From: Opitutia bacterium
GTDB lineage: Bacteria > Verrucomicrobiota > Verrucomicrobiia > Opitutales > Opitutaceae
Assembly: GCA_947453695.1 (NCBI GenBank)
Contig: CANGHW010000013.1
Span: forward strand, 1 to 64,000
Length of the DNA stretch: 64,000 nt
Reading direction: 5' to 3'
Shown: positions 22,279-31,088 of the stretch, in pieces
Numbering within the stretch: position 1 is the first letter of the stretch
Layout: each line of letters begins with the position of its first letter
Notes under the pieces: model-generated
What the model was told of the DNA's origin: nothing
The model's database searches: none
Seen by the model: only the letters and a program-made list of their open reading frames with translations
Program-made: the position numbers and the translations under genes

Positions 22279-23856
22279 ATGGTTTACCCCGCCCGTCCCG
22301 CCGGCGCGCTCACCTGCGCGTTTCGAGTCGCCACGCTTGCCGCCTTGCTCGCCACCGGGCGCGCCTTCGCCGCCGAAACCGCCACCGCCCCGGCCAAGAC
22401 CGCGGACGCTCCGGCCGCCGACGCCAAAGCCACCTCTCCTGTCGAAAACGCCATCGTAAAGATATTCTCCACGATGCGCGGCCCCGATCCCTACAAGCCG
22501 TGGACCAAGCAGGCCCCGCGCGAGGCCACCGGCACCGGCATCATCATCGAAGGCAAACGCATCCTCACCAACGCCCACGTCGTGCTCTACTCGAGCCAGG
22601 TGCAGGTGCAGGCCAACCAGTCCGGCGACAAGATCTCCGCCAACGTCGAGTTCATCGCCCCCGGCATCGACCTCGCCGTCCTCAAGCTCGAGGACGAAAC
22701 GTTTTTCGACACCCGCCCGCCCCTGCCCCGCGCCACCATGCTCCCGGCCGTGAAGGACGGCGTGATGGTCTACGGCTTCCCCACCGGCGGCACCTCGCTC
22801 TCGATCACCAAGGGCATCGTCTCCCGCATCGAGTTTACCTCGTATAACTTTCCGACCTCCGGCCTCCGCATCCAGATCGACGCCGCCATTAACCCCGGCA
22901 ACAGCGGTGGTCCCGCCCTCGTCGGTGACAAGATGATCGGCCTCGCCTTCAGCGGCCTCCGCGGCGCCGACAACATCGGCTACATCATCCCGTGCGAGGA
23001 AGTGGATCTCTTTCTTCAGGACGTGGCTGACGGCAAATACGACGGCAAACCCGCGATGTTCGACGATCTCCAGACGCTCGAAAATCCCGCCCTCCGCGCT
23101 TACCTCAAGCTCGACAAGGCCATCGAGGGCATCGTTGTGCACGATCCCGACACCAGCGACGCCACCTACCCGCTCAAAGAGTGGGACGTCATCACCAAAA
23201 TCGGCCACACCAAGGTCGACAACGAGGGCATGATCAAGCTCGGCGACAACCTCCGCGTGAAGCTCCGCTACCTCATCCAGAAGATCGCGAAAAACGGCAC
23301 CGTCCCGCTCACCCTCGTCCGCGCCGGCAAGGAACTCACCGTGCAGGTGCCCGTGGCGGCCAACCGCCCGATGCTCATCACCAACATCGAAAACACCTAC
23401 CCGTCCTACTTCGTCTACGGCCCGCTTGTGTTCTCACCCGCGACCTCGCTCTTCGTTGGCGGCCTCAACAACGCCATGGGCGCCCTCAGCATCTCCAGCA
23501 GCCCCCTCGCCCTCCGCCGTGGCGACAAACCCGCCTTCCCCGGCGAGGAACTCGTCGTCGTCACCTCCCCGTTCTTCCCGCACAAGCTTTCCAAGGGCTA
23601 CTCGAACCCCATCTCGCGCGTCGTCGAGACAGTGAACGGCGTGAAGATCAAGAACCTCAAGCACCTCGTCGAAACCCTCCGCGATTCGCGCGACGAATTC
23701 ATCGTCTTCGAATTCGCCGGCCGCAGCGGCGAATCCCCCGTCTTCCCGCGCAAGGAAGTCCTCGCCGCCACCGAAGACATTCTCACGGACAACGGTGTCC
23801 GCAGCCAGGGCTCGCCCGACACCCTCGCCGTCTGGAACGCGAAGCCGGCGCAGTAA
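22279..23856 (+). CDS. Trypsin-like serine protease with PDZ domain (HtrA-like), active triad intact
   Basis: A 525-residue exported protease. Signal peptide 1-31. The chymotrypsin-fold domain has H100 in ILTNAHVVLYS, D131 in APGIDLAVLKL and S209 in INPGNSGGPALVG, so the triad is complete. The stretch SNIGYIIPCEEVDLFLQD follows the nucleophile, as in plant Deg-like proteases. A PDZ-like region at about 260-360 (EGIVVHDPDTSDATYPLKEW, GHTKVDNEGMIKLGDNLRV) and a second, more diverged one toward 430-500 complete it. The long Ala/Pro linker after the signal peptide is typical. It probably handles misfolded or signalling proteins in the periplasm. It contrasts with the HtrA homologue at 31699, which has lost its catalytic residues. 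Confidence 0.93.
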   Translation: MVYPARPAGALTCAFRVATLAALLATGRAFAAETATAPAKTADAPAADAKATSPVENAIVKIFSTMRGPDPYKPWTKQAPREATGTGIIIEGKRILTNAHVVLYSSQVQVQANQSGDKISANVEFIAPGIDLAVLKLEDETFFDTRPPLPRATMLPAVKDGVMVYGFPTGGTSLSITKGIVSRIEFTSYNFPTSGLRIQIDAAINPGNSGGPALVGDKMIGLAFSGLRGADNIGYIIPCEEVDLFLQDVADGKYDGKPAMFDDLQTLENPALRAYLKLDKAIEGIVVHDPDTSDATYPLKEWDVITKIGHTKVDNEGMIKLGDNLRVKLRYLIQKIAKNGTVPLTLVRAGKELTVQVPVAANRPMLITNIENTYPSYFVYGPLVFSPATSLFVGGLNNAMGALSISSSPLALRRGDKPAFPGEELVVVTSPFFPHKLSKGYSNPISRVVETVNGVKIKNLKHLVETLRDSRDEFIVFEFAGRSGESPVFPRKEVLAATEDILTDNGVRSQGSPDTLAVWNAKPAQ

Positions 23857-23864
23857 GGCCGTTG

Positions 23865-23886
23865 CGGCGGGAGTCTCTGCCCGCCG
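23865..23886. terminator. Hairpin between convergent genes
   Basis: The arms CGGCGGG (23865-23871) and CCCGCCG (23880-23886) pair perfectly around AGTCTCTG. It sits between a plus-strand stop at 23856 and a minus-strand stop at 23887. There is no long T-run on either side, so bidirectional termination is only suggested. Confidence 0.45.
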
Positions 23887-25329
23887 TTATACTTCCACCG
23901 CCGTCATCCCGCTCAGGTCCGGCTCGCCCGCGACGCCGAACGGCGCGCGCAGCACCGAGCCGAGCGCGAGTTTTCCACCGCGCACGGCGAGTCGCGGCCA
24001 GTCGCCCGCCGTCGCCCCCGCGCCTGCGTGACGCACAAACAAATCTCCATGCTGCGCCAGTGCGTGCGCCTGGAGCGCCGGCGGAAATTGCGCGAGGCCC
24101 GCGAAGTAATGGTGGCCGTTGCGCTCCACGCTCGTGACGCCGAGCGCGGCCTGCGCCGCGAGATCCTGCAGCAGTCCCACCGGGCCGACGTTTGCCAGAT
24201 CCTCGCCACTCAACACCGCGGTCGCGCCCGTCGCGCGTCGCTGCGCGAGCAGACTCGCGTTGACCACGCTCTTGAAGACGCCCTTGCAGTTCTTGTGGCT
24301 CGTGCCCGCGTAGCCGAGCGCCAACGCCGTCGGCAGGCTCGCGAGCTCTGCATCGCTCTCGTCGATGATGATCGGCGGCCGGTCAGGCCACGCGCGCGCG
24401 AGTTCGCCGATTGCCGGACTCAACGCCACACTCCGGTGCCACGGCTGCTCGACGTAGAGCAGGTGCGGCCACAGTGCGCGCAGCTCCGGCGCCGCGACGA
24501 GATCGCGGTAGTAGCCGGCAAACGACGCCACGTCGTGAAAGCTCTCGTTCCCATCGAGCGAGAACGCGAAGTCACCGCCGCACTCCGCCGCGAACACCGC
24601 CGACATGCGCGCGAGCCGGTCGCGATCGCGCGCGGCCTCGCCGTTGATTTTGATCTTAAAATGCCGGAGCCCGTAAAACCGGATGCACGCATCGAGCGAC
24701 TGCGGCAGCCCGTCGTCCACGCGGTCCTCGGCCGCAATCTCGCCCGGCCACATCGGATCTGAGAGCCCGACCGTGTGCCGCGCGAACACCTCCGCTGGCG
24801 GAGTGGCCGGCAACCAATCGCGCGGCGCGGTGCCTGCGAGCGAAGGCTGGAGGGCGCCGAGTTCGATACCGAGAAGATTCTCCCGCAGCGCCGACGTCAG
24901 CGTCGCGCCGCGTGCGCGACACACGGCATGAATGAGGGCTCGCTCCACGAAGGACGTGCCAAAATTCGAGAGTAACGGCGGCAATTTCTCCGACGACGCC
25001 CACGCCGCCCACGCCGCCTGCGCCGCCTCCAGCTCCCGCCAAAACGCAAACGGCGTCTCCGCCCGAGTCCCCCGTGCGTGAGCCACCGCCGCGCTGATCA
25101 CGCGCAGCATCTCGTCGACTTCGTCTTCGAGCAGCCGCTTCGGATCCTTGGTAAACCACTTCGGCGGCAGGTTGTCGGCCGCCAGCCCCGTGTGCGCCAC
25201 GCCATCGATCTCCCACGTGAGCCGCAGGATCACGTGCGGCAACCATGTCATCGTCGCGATGCCATAGCGAAACGGCATGCGCGCGCGCAGGTCGCAACGG
25301 AAGAGTTCGGCGTGTTTGAGCGTGATCAT
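23887..25329 (-). CDS. Enolase-superfamily enzyme (mandelate racemase / dipeptide epimerase type), 480 aa
   Basis: A TIM-barrel enzyme that abstracts an alpha-proton from a carboxylate substrate. Seen: lysine block FKIKINGE, three metal ligands in FSLDGNESF, LLYVEQPWH and PIIIDESDAE, and a second conserved Lys in GTSHKNCKGVF. The N-terminal capping domain starts MITLKHAELFRCDLR and includes PFRYGIATMTW. At 480 residues it is longer than most members (about 350-400), with an expanded cap. Substrate and reaction type (racemase, epimerase or dehydratase) cannot be read. It starts 8 bases after the stop of the second enolase-superfamily gene, so they are cotranscribed and probably in one pathway. 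Confidence 0.88.
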   Translation of the reverse strand: MITLKHAELFRCDLRARMPFRYGIATMTWLPHVILRLTWEIDGVAHTGLAADNLPPKWFTKDPKRLLEDEVDEMLRVISAAVAHARGTRAETPFAFWRELEAAQAAWAAWASSEKLPPLLSNFGTSFVERALIHAVCRARGATLTSALRENLLGIELGALQPSLAGTAPRDWLPATPPAEVFARHTVGLSDPMWPGEIAAEDRVDDGLPQSLDACIRFYGLRHFKIKINGEAARDRDRLARMSAVFAAECGGDFAFSLDGNESFHDVASFAGYYRDLVAAPELRALWPHLLYVEQPWHRSVALSPAIGELARAWPDRPPIIIDESDAELASLPTALALGYAGTSHKNCKGVFKSVVNASLLAQRRATGATAVLSGEDLANVGPVGLLQDLAAQAALGVTSVERNGHHYFAGLAQFPPALQAHALAQHGDLFVRHAGAGATAGDWPRLAVRGGKLALGSVLRAPFGVAGEPDLSGMTAVEV

Positions 25330-25337
25330 GGACCGCC

Positions 25338-26636
25338 TTACTTCTGCGGAAACAGTGCCTCGTAGTGCGGCATCACGGCGAAGACTCCCCCGCTCCGCGC
25401 GTAGTAATCCGCGCCCAACTCGAAAACTCCGCGCGAAGCATTGGCCCACGGCGCATCGGGCGCGCTGTGGTGCGCGCGCATTGCGGCCCAGTTCCGATAA
25501 TTTTGGTGACCGTTCGTCTCGACCAACCCGAGGCCGAGGCCAGGAAACGGCGCGAGCCGCGCGGCGACGTTCTTGTTCCACTCGACGAGGAGCGGGCCAA
25601 CGGTGAGGTCGGCGCAAAAACAAGGCACGCCGCGCTCGTGCGCGAGTTTCGCGATCTTCAGCGACATGCTAAACGTCTTCGCGATCGGTTTTAAAGCGAT
25701 GGCCGTGTAGCCCATCTCAATCCGCTTCAGCGCATCCGCGTCCGTGTGCGCGCTTTCGTCCGCCGCGATGCGCGCGGGGATGTCGCGGATGTCGATCTCC
25801 AACTCCTCGGGAAACGGTTCCTCGATGAGCGCGATCTGGTCGAAGGCCCCGATGGCCCGTGCGTGATCGAGCAGGCGCAGCAGCGTGTCCTTGCTCTCGT
25901 AACGGCCGTTGGCGTCGAAGTAGTAGGGCAGTTTGCCGTTGGCCGTGTAAGGCGTGCGGGCATCGCCGATCGCGGCGTGGATGGCGCTGAGCCGCGCCTT
26001 GTCCTTCTCAAGCATCTCGGCCTGCGTCCCGGGCTGGCCGATCTTGATCTTCATGAAAAAATAGCCGTCCGCGACCGCCGCCTTCAGTTCCTCGATCGGT
26101 ATGCCGTAGGCCATGAGCGGAATGCTCGCGACCTGCGCGTGTCGGTGCCCGAGCGCCGGGCGATATTCCGCCGGGATGAGGTCGTCGAACGTCGTTATTC
26201 CGTTTTCCGCGGCGTAGAGCAGCCAAGCGGCGAAATCGATTCCCACGAGCGAATTCAACGCGAACGTCTCACGCAGCCCGGCGTGGCCCGTGATTTTTTT
26301 CCCGTAGGCATAAACCTCGTGCCGGATCGACTCCATCATCGCGATGGGATCACCAAACGTCTGCCCTTTGAGCCGCTGGAGCGCCCACTCCGTCATCGTA
26401 TACATCAGCGCGTTGCCGCCGGCCTCCGAGTGTCCGGCAAACACGTGCGCGTCACTCCACAACACACCCTGTGAGCAGAGCCCGATACCGCGCCGGCCCG
26501 ACGCGCCTTGGAGCATCGCCACCGTCTGCCAGATTTCCGACATGTAGCCGCCCTTGAAGCCAAAGGGCCGGATGAGCGGCTCGCGTTCGAAGTTGGAGCT
26601 GACGGCGGAGATCGTGAGGGGACGAAGGGAAGTCAT
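25338..26636 (-). CDS. Enolase-superfamily enzyme (MR/MLE type), 432 aa
   Basis: A second enolase-fold enzyme. Seen: KIKIGQPG with the catalytic KxK, metal ligands in YYFDANGRY, IALIEEPFPEEL and RIAADESAHTD, and TAIALKPIAK with a Lys on the opposite face. The cap begins MTSLRPLTISAVSSNFEREP and contains an unusual Gly/Arg-rich stretch LQGASGRRGIGLCSQGV. A Cys in PCFCADLTVGP lies near the last barrel strands. Its close pairing with the 480-residue paralogue suggests successive or alternative steps in the breakdown of a sugar acid or amino-acid derivative, though no substrate is implied by the sequence. It is separated from the upstream TIM-barrel gene by a palindromic hairpin. Confidence 0.9.
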   Translation of the reverse strand: MTSLRPLTISAVSSNFEREPLIRPFGFKGGYMSEIWQTVAMLQGASGRRGIGLCSQGVLWSDAHVFAGHSEAGGNALMYTMTEWALQRLKGQTFGDPIAMMESIRHEVYAYGKKITGHAGLRETFALNSLVGIDFAAWLLYAAENGITTFDDLIPAEYRPALGHRHAQVASIPLMAYGIPIEELKAAVADGYFFMKIKIGQPGTQAEMLEKDKARLSAIHAAIGDARTPYTANGKLPYYFDANGRYESKDTLLRLLDHARAIGAFDQIALIEEPFPEELEIDIRDIPARIAADESAHTDADALKRIEMGYTAIALKPIAKTFSMSLKIAKLAHERGVPCFCADLTVGPLLVEWNKNVAARLAPFPGLGLGLVETNGHQNYRNWAAMRAHHSAPDAPWANASRGVFELGADYYARSGGVFAVMPHYEALFPQK

Positions 26637-26641
26637 GTCTG

Positions 26642-26674
26642 GAAAAAGTAGGGCGGACTTCAGTCCGCCCTTTT
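26642..26674. repeat. Palindromic REP-like element / terminator
   Basis: Perfect stem GGGCGGAC (26651-26658) / GTCCGCCC (26663-26670) with loop TTCA, bounded by AAAAA on the left and TTTT on the right. It can terminate the upstream minus-strand TIM-barrel gene. A partial copy of its right arm, CAGTCCGCCCTATTTT, lies at about 26720. Its opening GTAGGGCGG is shared with the palindrome at 43918. Confidence 0.6.
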
Positions 26675-26740
26675 ACGCGATGAGTATTCGATGAGAATAG
26701 CCGACCAACGAGCGGGGGTCAGTCCGCCCTATTTTCAATC

Positions 26741-27745
26741 TCACGCCACGCCGGCCTTCGCCATCGCAGCTTTGAGGAAGGCGGCGTCCTGTTTCATGAA
26801 CGCCGTCATCTGTGTGAGCCGGTCCGCCGCACTCAGGGTGGCGGCCGGGCGCTCGAAGGGCGCATACTCAAGGTGCACCGAGATTGGGCCAGTGAGTTTC
26901 AACTCCTTCACCAGTTTGAAATACGCGTCGAAGGGCACGATGCCCTCACCGAGCGGCACGTTGTCGATCACCGACTTGCCCGGCGATTGGCCCCACTTGA
27001 AGTCCTTGATATCGGTGCAGCGAATCCACGGCGCGAGCAGCTTCAGCGGCAGCGGCCAGGACTGACCGCCCTCGGCGGTGGCGTGGCGGATGTCGTATTG
27101 CACGCCGAGCCCGCGCGGATCGATGTCCTTGAGCAAATGATAGAGATCCCAGAGCGCGCTGCCGATACGCGTGCCAGCGTGGTTCTGGATCGCACCGTGG
27201 ATGCCGATGCTCGCGTTGAACGCGGCCAGTTCGACGAGCTCCGGCCTCAGCTTTTCGATCGTGCCCATCACCCCGAGCTTCGGGTCATAGTTCCAATTGC
27301 CGACGCGGTAGAATTTCACGCCATGCTTCGCCGCCGTGCGGAGGAGCTTCTCGGTGTCTTTCTGCCGCACGCTCGTGACCTCTGTAGTGATCATCTCGAC
27401 CTTCAGCCCGGCGGCGTGGGCGGCCTCGATCGCGCGCGGAAGATCTTCTTCCACTTTTTCCGGGAGCACATGGCCCTGCGCGGTGCGCACCGTGTAATCG
27501 ATGCCACCGAATCCGCAGGCCGCGATAATCTTGGCGGTCTCCGCGGGCGAATACATGTGCAGCGGCTTCGAGAAAACATGGATCACGGTCGGACCCGCCG
27601 GCGCAGCGGGAGCGGACGAAGCGGGTTTGGCGGCGGCAGGCGCCTTGGTGTCGGCAGCGTGGCTGACGAGGGGGAGCGCGGCTCCAGCCAAGGCAAGCGT
27701 GGAGAGGAAATCGCGGCGGGTGGGGTGGGGAATTTCAGGTTTCAC
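26741..27745 (-). CDS. Tat-exported TIM-barrel sugar isomerase/epimerase-like protein
   Basis: A 334-residue AP-endonuclease-2 / xylose-isomerase-like TIM barrel. The GTG at 27745 (reads VKPEIPHP) is chosen because a twin-arginine signal follows at once: TRRDFLSTLALAGAALPL. A low-complexity Ala/Pro linker (APAAAKPASSAPAAPAG) leads to the barrel: VIHVFSKPLHMYS, GGIDYTVRTAQGH, VEMITTEVTSV, IGIHGAIQNHAGTR, VQYDIRHATAEGG, RCTDIKDF, and SVHLEYAPF. The Glu/Asp/His residues in these strands could bind a metal. Members of this family act on sugars or inositols. It lies upstream of the two enolase-fold genes on the same strand, suggesting a shared carbohydrate-related role, but a hairpin separates them. 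Confidence 0.85.
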   Translation of the reverse strand: MKPEIPHPTRRDFLSTLALAGAALPLVSHAADTKAPAAAKPASSAPAAPAGPTVIHVFSKPLHMYSPAETAKIIAACGFGGIDYTVRTAQGHVLPEKVEEDLPRAIEAAHAAGLKVEMITTEVTSVRQKDTEKLLRTAAKHGVKFYRVGNWNYDPKLGVMGTIEKLRPELVELAAFNASIGIHGAIQNHAGTRIGSALWDLYHLLKDIDPRGLGVQYDIRHATAEGGQSWPLPLKLLAPWIRCTDIKDFKWGQSPGKSVIDNVPLGEGIVPFDAYFKLVKELKLTGPISVHLEYAPFERPAATLSAADRLTQMTAFMKQDAAFLKAAMAKAGVA

Positions 27746-27864
27746 GGCCGAGACGCTTCGTGAATCCCCCGCGCGGTGCAAGTCCGCGAGCGCACGGAAC
27801 CGCGTCGTAACCGACGCGGCTACCCAAAACAGCGCCCGCTTCATCCCCAGCCTTCCGTCCGTAG

Positions 27865-27884
27865 CCGCATCGGATTCGATGCGG
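27865..27884. terminator. Hairpin downstream of the 27902 gene
   Basis: Perfect eight-base stem CCGCATCG / CGATGCGG with loop GATT. It lies 17 bases past the stop of the minus-strand gene at 27902 but has no T-run, so its role as terminator is uncertain. Confidence 0.4.
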
Positions 27885-27901
27885 TCCGCCCGTGACCTCG
27901 C

Positions 27902-28360
27902 TCAACCCTTCCCGCCGCGCAGCACCACGAGGTTGTCGACCCCGCGCGCCTCGAACTCGCGCCAATAGCTGTCCTCCAGCGCCTCGAGGCGGTCCAGTTC
28001 GGCCTCGTCGAGTTCCTCGGCAAGCTTGGTCGCATCCCTGGGCTCGTCGGCGTGCAAATCGCGCTCGGCCAGCCGGGCGACGAGTTCGCCCCAAAACGTA
28101 TCTTCGAGAAACGCATCGAGTTTCTCCCGCGCTGTCCCGCCCGTGAGTTTCTCGTTGGGAAACAGTTCTCCGTTCACGTCGGCTTCGACCAGATCGGCAC
28201 AGCCGAACACTTCGGCGAGGCCGTAGATCTTCTGCGCCACCTCGGAGTAGCGTTCCGGCATCGTGGCCGGATCATCGGGGCGCGCGCCCGCCACGCGGAG
28301 GCCGAGGTAGGCGAGTTCAAGCAGGCGCGTGTATTCTTTGGTCGTGAACGAAACCTTCAT
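27902..28360 (-). CDS. Hypothetical protein, acidic
   Basis: A 152-residue soluble, mostly helical protein that I do not recognise. It begins MKVSFTTKEYTRLLELAYLG and is rich in acidic residues in the second half (KLAEELDEAELDRLEALEDS). There is no signal peptide, Cys motif or membrane helix. The ATG at 28360 fits the first conserved-looking strand; an in-frame upstream ATG at 28435 adds a basic, unstructured leader. The gene is 109 bases downstream of the SRPBCC gene on the same strand, and a stem-loop follows its stop. Codon use matches neighbours, so I consider it real. Confidence 0.72.
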   Translation of the reverse strand: MKVSFTTKEYTRLLELAYLGLRVAGARPDDPATMPERYSEVAQKIYGLAEVFGCADLVEADVNGELFPNEKLTGGTAREKLDAFLEDTFWGELVARLAERDLHADEPRDATKLAEELDEAELDRLEALEDSYWREFEARGVDNLVVLRGGKG

Positions 28361-28469
28361 GCGGCCAACAGAGGACGCATCGCCCGGCACCGCGCAAGGG
28401 CGGAGTGCGCGACGATCAGCCCCGAGAGAATCCATGCGCTAGGTAAATGCGTCCGCGAATTCAGGCCAA

Positions 28470-28934
28470 CTACGGCAGACTAGGTGTTGTCTGCACCAGA
28501 TGGGCCGCCAGTCGGTCAAAATTTTGCTCGTTGGCCGGCTCGATGAAGCTCCGCACTCGCGCACACTCCGCCGCCGAGGCGAACACCATCCGCCACTCCA
28601 CCCGCGTCCCACCACATGCGGCGACAAGCGTCATCGCCATCTCGAAATCGTGCGTCGGCTGGTGATGCCGAAACTTCACCCGCTCCGGGGGCACGACCTC
28701 GCTAAACGTTTTCTCGTTTAAGTAGTTCGCGCCATCCGGAGCATGCAGGGTGATTCGCCAGCGACCACCCGGCCGCAGGTCAAACGCGTGAATTGTATTG
28801 GTGAAACCGCTTGGCCCCCACCACAACGCCAACCGCGTCGGATCGCTAAACGCCGCCCAAACCGCCTCCCGCGAAGCCGGTAACACCCGCGCGCTGACAA
28901 TCGTGCGCGCCGCTTCGTTCTTCTCTTCGCTCAT
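28470..28934 (-). CDS. SRPBCC/AHSA1-domain protein
   Basis: A 154-residue helix-grip fold protein of the activator-of-Hsp90 (AHSA1) group. Seen: ARTIVSARVLPASREAVWAA, FSDPTRLALWWGPSGFTNTI, FDLRPGGRWRITLHAPDG, SEVVPPERVKF, and MAMTLVAACGGTRVEWRMVF. The fold has a deep cavity for hydrophobic ligands; bacterial members are often of unknown use, sometimes toxin/antitoxin-like regulators or polyketide cyclases. Its start overlaps the PhoN-like phosphatase stop by four bases (ATGA), so the two are coupled. The ATG at 28934 fits the family start. Nothing connects it to a particular ligand. Confidence 0.93.
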   Translation of the reverse strand: MSEEKNEAARTIVSARVLPASREAVWAAFSDPTRLALWWGPSGFTNTIHAFDLRPGGRWRITLHAPDGANYLNEKTFSEVVPPERVKFRHHQPTHDFEMAMTLVAACGGTRVEWRMVFASAAECARVRSFIEPANEQNFDRLAAHLVQTTPSLP

Positions 28935-29692
28935 CGCGTTGCCTTCGCCGCCATCTCCGCGCGGCATTTTTCTACCCGTGCGCGGAACGCCGCATTCTTC
29001 GCGAACTCCGCGACCAACGGCTCGGCCAGCATCCACCCACCCACGAGATCGCTCGGGAAATGCACTCCGCCGTAGATGCGACCCCACACGGCGCGATGCG
29101 CAAAATCGAACAGCGCTTCACGTTTTTCCGGGAAAATCTCCGCGAGCACTCCGGCGCGCGTAAAGATCGAGACCGTGTGTCCGCTCGGATAGGAATCATT
29201 CGTCGGTTTGCCCACGACTGGCTGCACGCGCGGATCGACCACCCACGGCCGGGGGCGGGCGAAGAGTTTTTTCGCAACTTCGGTGACCTCATGCCGGTCC
29301 TCATCCACGTCTTTCAAAAACGCGGCGGTCAGCGGCAGATTCTCCTTCGTAAACCACGCCCCGAGCACGTCGGAAAACATGAACGCATCGTTCTTTTCGA
29401 CGCGCTTCGCCCAAGCCACCTGCTCGGGCGTGCGCCACGCCTGCATCTGCAACACCGCCTCGAGATCAGCGCGAGCGGCGAGCGATCCCGGCGCGGGCGG
29501 CGGCGGCAAGATCTTTGCGCAATCGACGCCCGTCGGCGGCACGAAGTGAGTGTCGAACGGCTTCTTCACCGCGGCCGCGGCCACCGGCGTTTTTGTCGCC
29601 ATTTCCTGTGCGTAGATCGACGGAACAGCGAAGGTCAGGCCGAGCGCGACAAACAGCGCGACCCAGGGACGAAGCGTGAAAACAGATTTCAT
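28931..29692 (-). CDS. PhoN-like class A acid phosphatase (PAP2 family), exported
   Basis: A 253-residue periplasmic phosphatase with a signal peptide (LRPWVALFVALGLTFAVPSIYA). The PAP2 signature is complete in order: K-x6-RP in KKLFARPRP, PSGH in DSYPSGHTVS, and (G)R-x5-H-x3-D in GRIYGGVHFPSD, in which the usual Ser before Arg is Gly. This is the class A nonspecific acid phosphatase pattern with a His nucleophile. It hydrolyses phosphomonoesters in the periplasm, supplying phosphate or removing it. It is coupled to the SRPBCC gene and divergent from the Mpo1-like gene. The ATG at 29692 gives the signal peptide. Confidence 0.92.
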   Translation of the reverse strand: MKSVFTLRPWVALFVALGLTFAVPSIYAQEMATKTPVAAAAVKKPFDTHFVPPTGVDCAKILPPPPAPGSLAARADLEAVLQMQAWRTPEQVAWAKRVEKNDAFMFSDVLGAWFTKENLPLTAAFLKDVDEDRHEVTEVAKKLFARPRPWVVDPRVQPVVGKPTNDSYPSGHTVSIFTRAGVLAEIFPEKREALFDFAHRAVWGRIYGGVHFPSDLVGGWMLAEPLVAEFAKNAAFRARVEKCRAEMAAKATR

Positions 29693-29855
29693 TGGCGTGG
29701 GAGTCCGCGCCACGAGCGCAGAAACGTGATCGGAAACAAACCCGCATCTCCAGTCCAGCCACCTTTCGGCCTGTTTATTCGCGACGGGATCACTCCCTGT
29801 CACGCCGTTGACCGCCCTGTTTTCACTTGCTCTGCTCTTCTACCCACCCGCCGCC

Positions 29856-30335
29856 ATGTCCGCCAAGAATTCCGCCGACCAGTGGTTCGCCGTTTACGGC
29901 GAGAGCCACCAGCACCACACCAACCAGTTCATTCACTGGATCTGCGTGCCGCTGATTTTCTTCTGCGCAATGGGTTTCATCTGGATCATTCCCGTGCCGG
30001 ACAACCTCCTCGAGCGCGCTCCGTGGTTCAATTGGACCCTGCCCGTCATTGCGGCTGTTATGGCGTTCTACCTGCGTCTCTCGCCGATGCTCAGCGCCGG
30101 CCTGCTGTTCTATATTTCGCTCTGCTATTCCGTCCTCGCCATGCTGGAGCTGATCGACCCAACGCTGATTGGGAAACTCTGTGCCGCGCTCTTCGTGCTC
30201 GCGTGGATCGGTCAGTTGATCGGCCACCAAATCGAGGGCCAAAAACCCTCCTTTCTCCACGACCTCGTCTTTCTGTTGATCGGACCCGCTTGGCTGATGG
30301 CCAAGATCTACAAGAAACTCGGCCAACCCTACTGA
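29856..30335 (+). CDS. Mpo1-like/DUF962 membrane protein
   Basis: A 159-residue protein with four membrane helices (about 24-44, 53-75, 80-100, 105-125). The Mpo1/DUF962 pattern is present: WFAVYGESHQHHTNQFIHWI near the N-terminus with several His, then WIGQLIGHQIEGQKPSFLHD, in which His residues could coordinate iron, and a final VFLLIGPAWLMAKIY. Yeast Mpo1 is an iron-dependent dioxygenase acting on 2-hydroxy fatty acids, so alpha-oxidation of lipids is a possible role. The function in bacteria is not established. The ATG at 29856 skips a hydrophobic in-frame lead-in. Confidence 0.9.
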   Translation: MSAKNSADQWFAVYGESHQHHTNQFIHWICVPLIFFCAMGFIWIIPVPDNLLERAPWFNWTLPVIAAVMAFYLRLSPMLSAGLLFYISLCYSVLAMLELIDPTLIGKLCAALFVLAWIGQLIGHQIEGQKPSFLHDLVFLLIGPAWLMAKIYKKLGQPY

Positions 30336-30367
30336 GCGCGCCGCCGTTCGCCGCGTGTTCCAGACGC

Positions 30368-31018
30368 TCACGCCACCTCGATCACCGGCCGGCAAAACGC
30401 CCCCGAGCAGCCCGGCCAGTTCAGTGGCAGCGCCCAGAATTTCACCGGCTGCGGCAGCGTGAACACCTCCGCGGGAAACTTGAGTTCCTCGACGACCCAG
30501 ATCCCCGACCCGAGGAGAATCGTGTGCGTCTCGGCATTCGTTTCCCCGCTGCCACCGATCGAGTAGTGGTCGATTCCCACGCCGCGCACGCCCCGGCCCA
30601 CAAGCCACCGCGCGCCCGCCGGATCGACGAAGGGCGAATGCCGCAGCCACTCCTCGGTCTTCGCGCGCTTGTCGCCCCAACCCGTCGCGAGCAGCACGAT
30701 CTCTCCCGCGATCCGTCCGTGCAGTGCCCGCGCCAGCACCTCCGGCCCGATCGGCGCATCTGCCGCGAGCCCGCGCAGATCTGCGATGTGCGCCGGCCCG
30801 ACAAACGTCTCCAGCGGCAAATCCGAAATGCTTTTCCCGCCCGCGATCTTGTGCAGCGGCGCATCGAGATGACTCCCTGTATGCGTCGCCATCGCGATCT
30901 CCTCCATCCGCCAGCCATCGGCCGGATGATCCGCCGTGCGCTTGAACGCCACCGGCGGGTGCACCGGGCAATTCGGCGCGTTGTCGTAGAGCGGCTGCGA
31001 GAGATCGATGAGGCGCAT
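30368..31018 (-). CDS. Cyclase-family metal hydrolase (kynurenine formamidase-like)
   Basis: A 216-residue Zn/Mn hydrolase. It has the cyclase-family signature HxGxHxD in ATHTGSHLDAPLH, preceded by MRLIDLSQPLYDNAPNCPVH, and later VGIDHYSIGGSGETNAETH and ELKFPAEVF. Known members hydrolyse N-formylkynurenine or related amides and cyclic compounds. I cannot say which substrate applies, because no other tryptophan catabolism gene is visible. The ATG at 31018 is chosen over 31036 because the conserved start MRLIDLSQP begins there. It is convergent with the Mpo1-like gene and divergent from the SOUL-domain gene. Confidence 0.93.
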   Translation of the reverse strand: MRLIDLSQPLYDNAPNCPVHPPVAFKRTADHPADGWRMEEIAMATHTGSHLDAPLHKIAGGKSISDLPLETFVGPAHIADLRGLAADAPIGPEVLARALHGRIAGEIVLLATGWGDKRAKTEEWLRHSPFVDPAGARWLVGRGVRGVGIDHYSIGGSGETNAETHTILLGSGIWVVEELKFPAEVFTLPQPVKFWALPLNWPGCSGAFCRPVIEVA

Positions 31019-31088
31019 AGTGGAGCCCTCCACCAAACGAATCTTCCGCCCGTTTGCTATCCCGACTTCGCTGCACCCTCTTGTTCAC

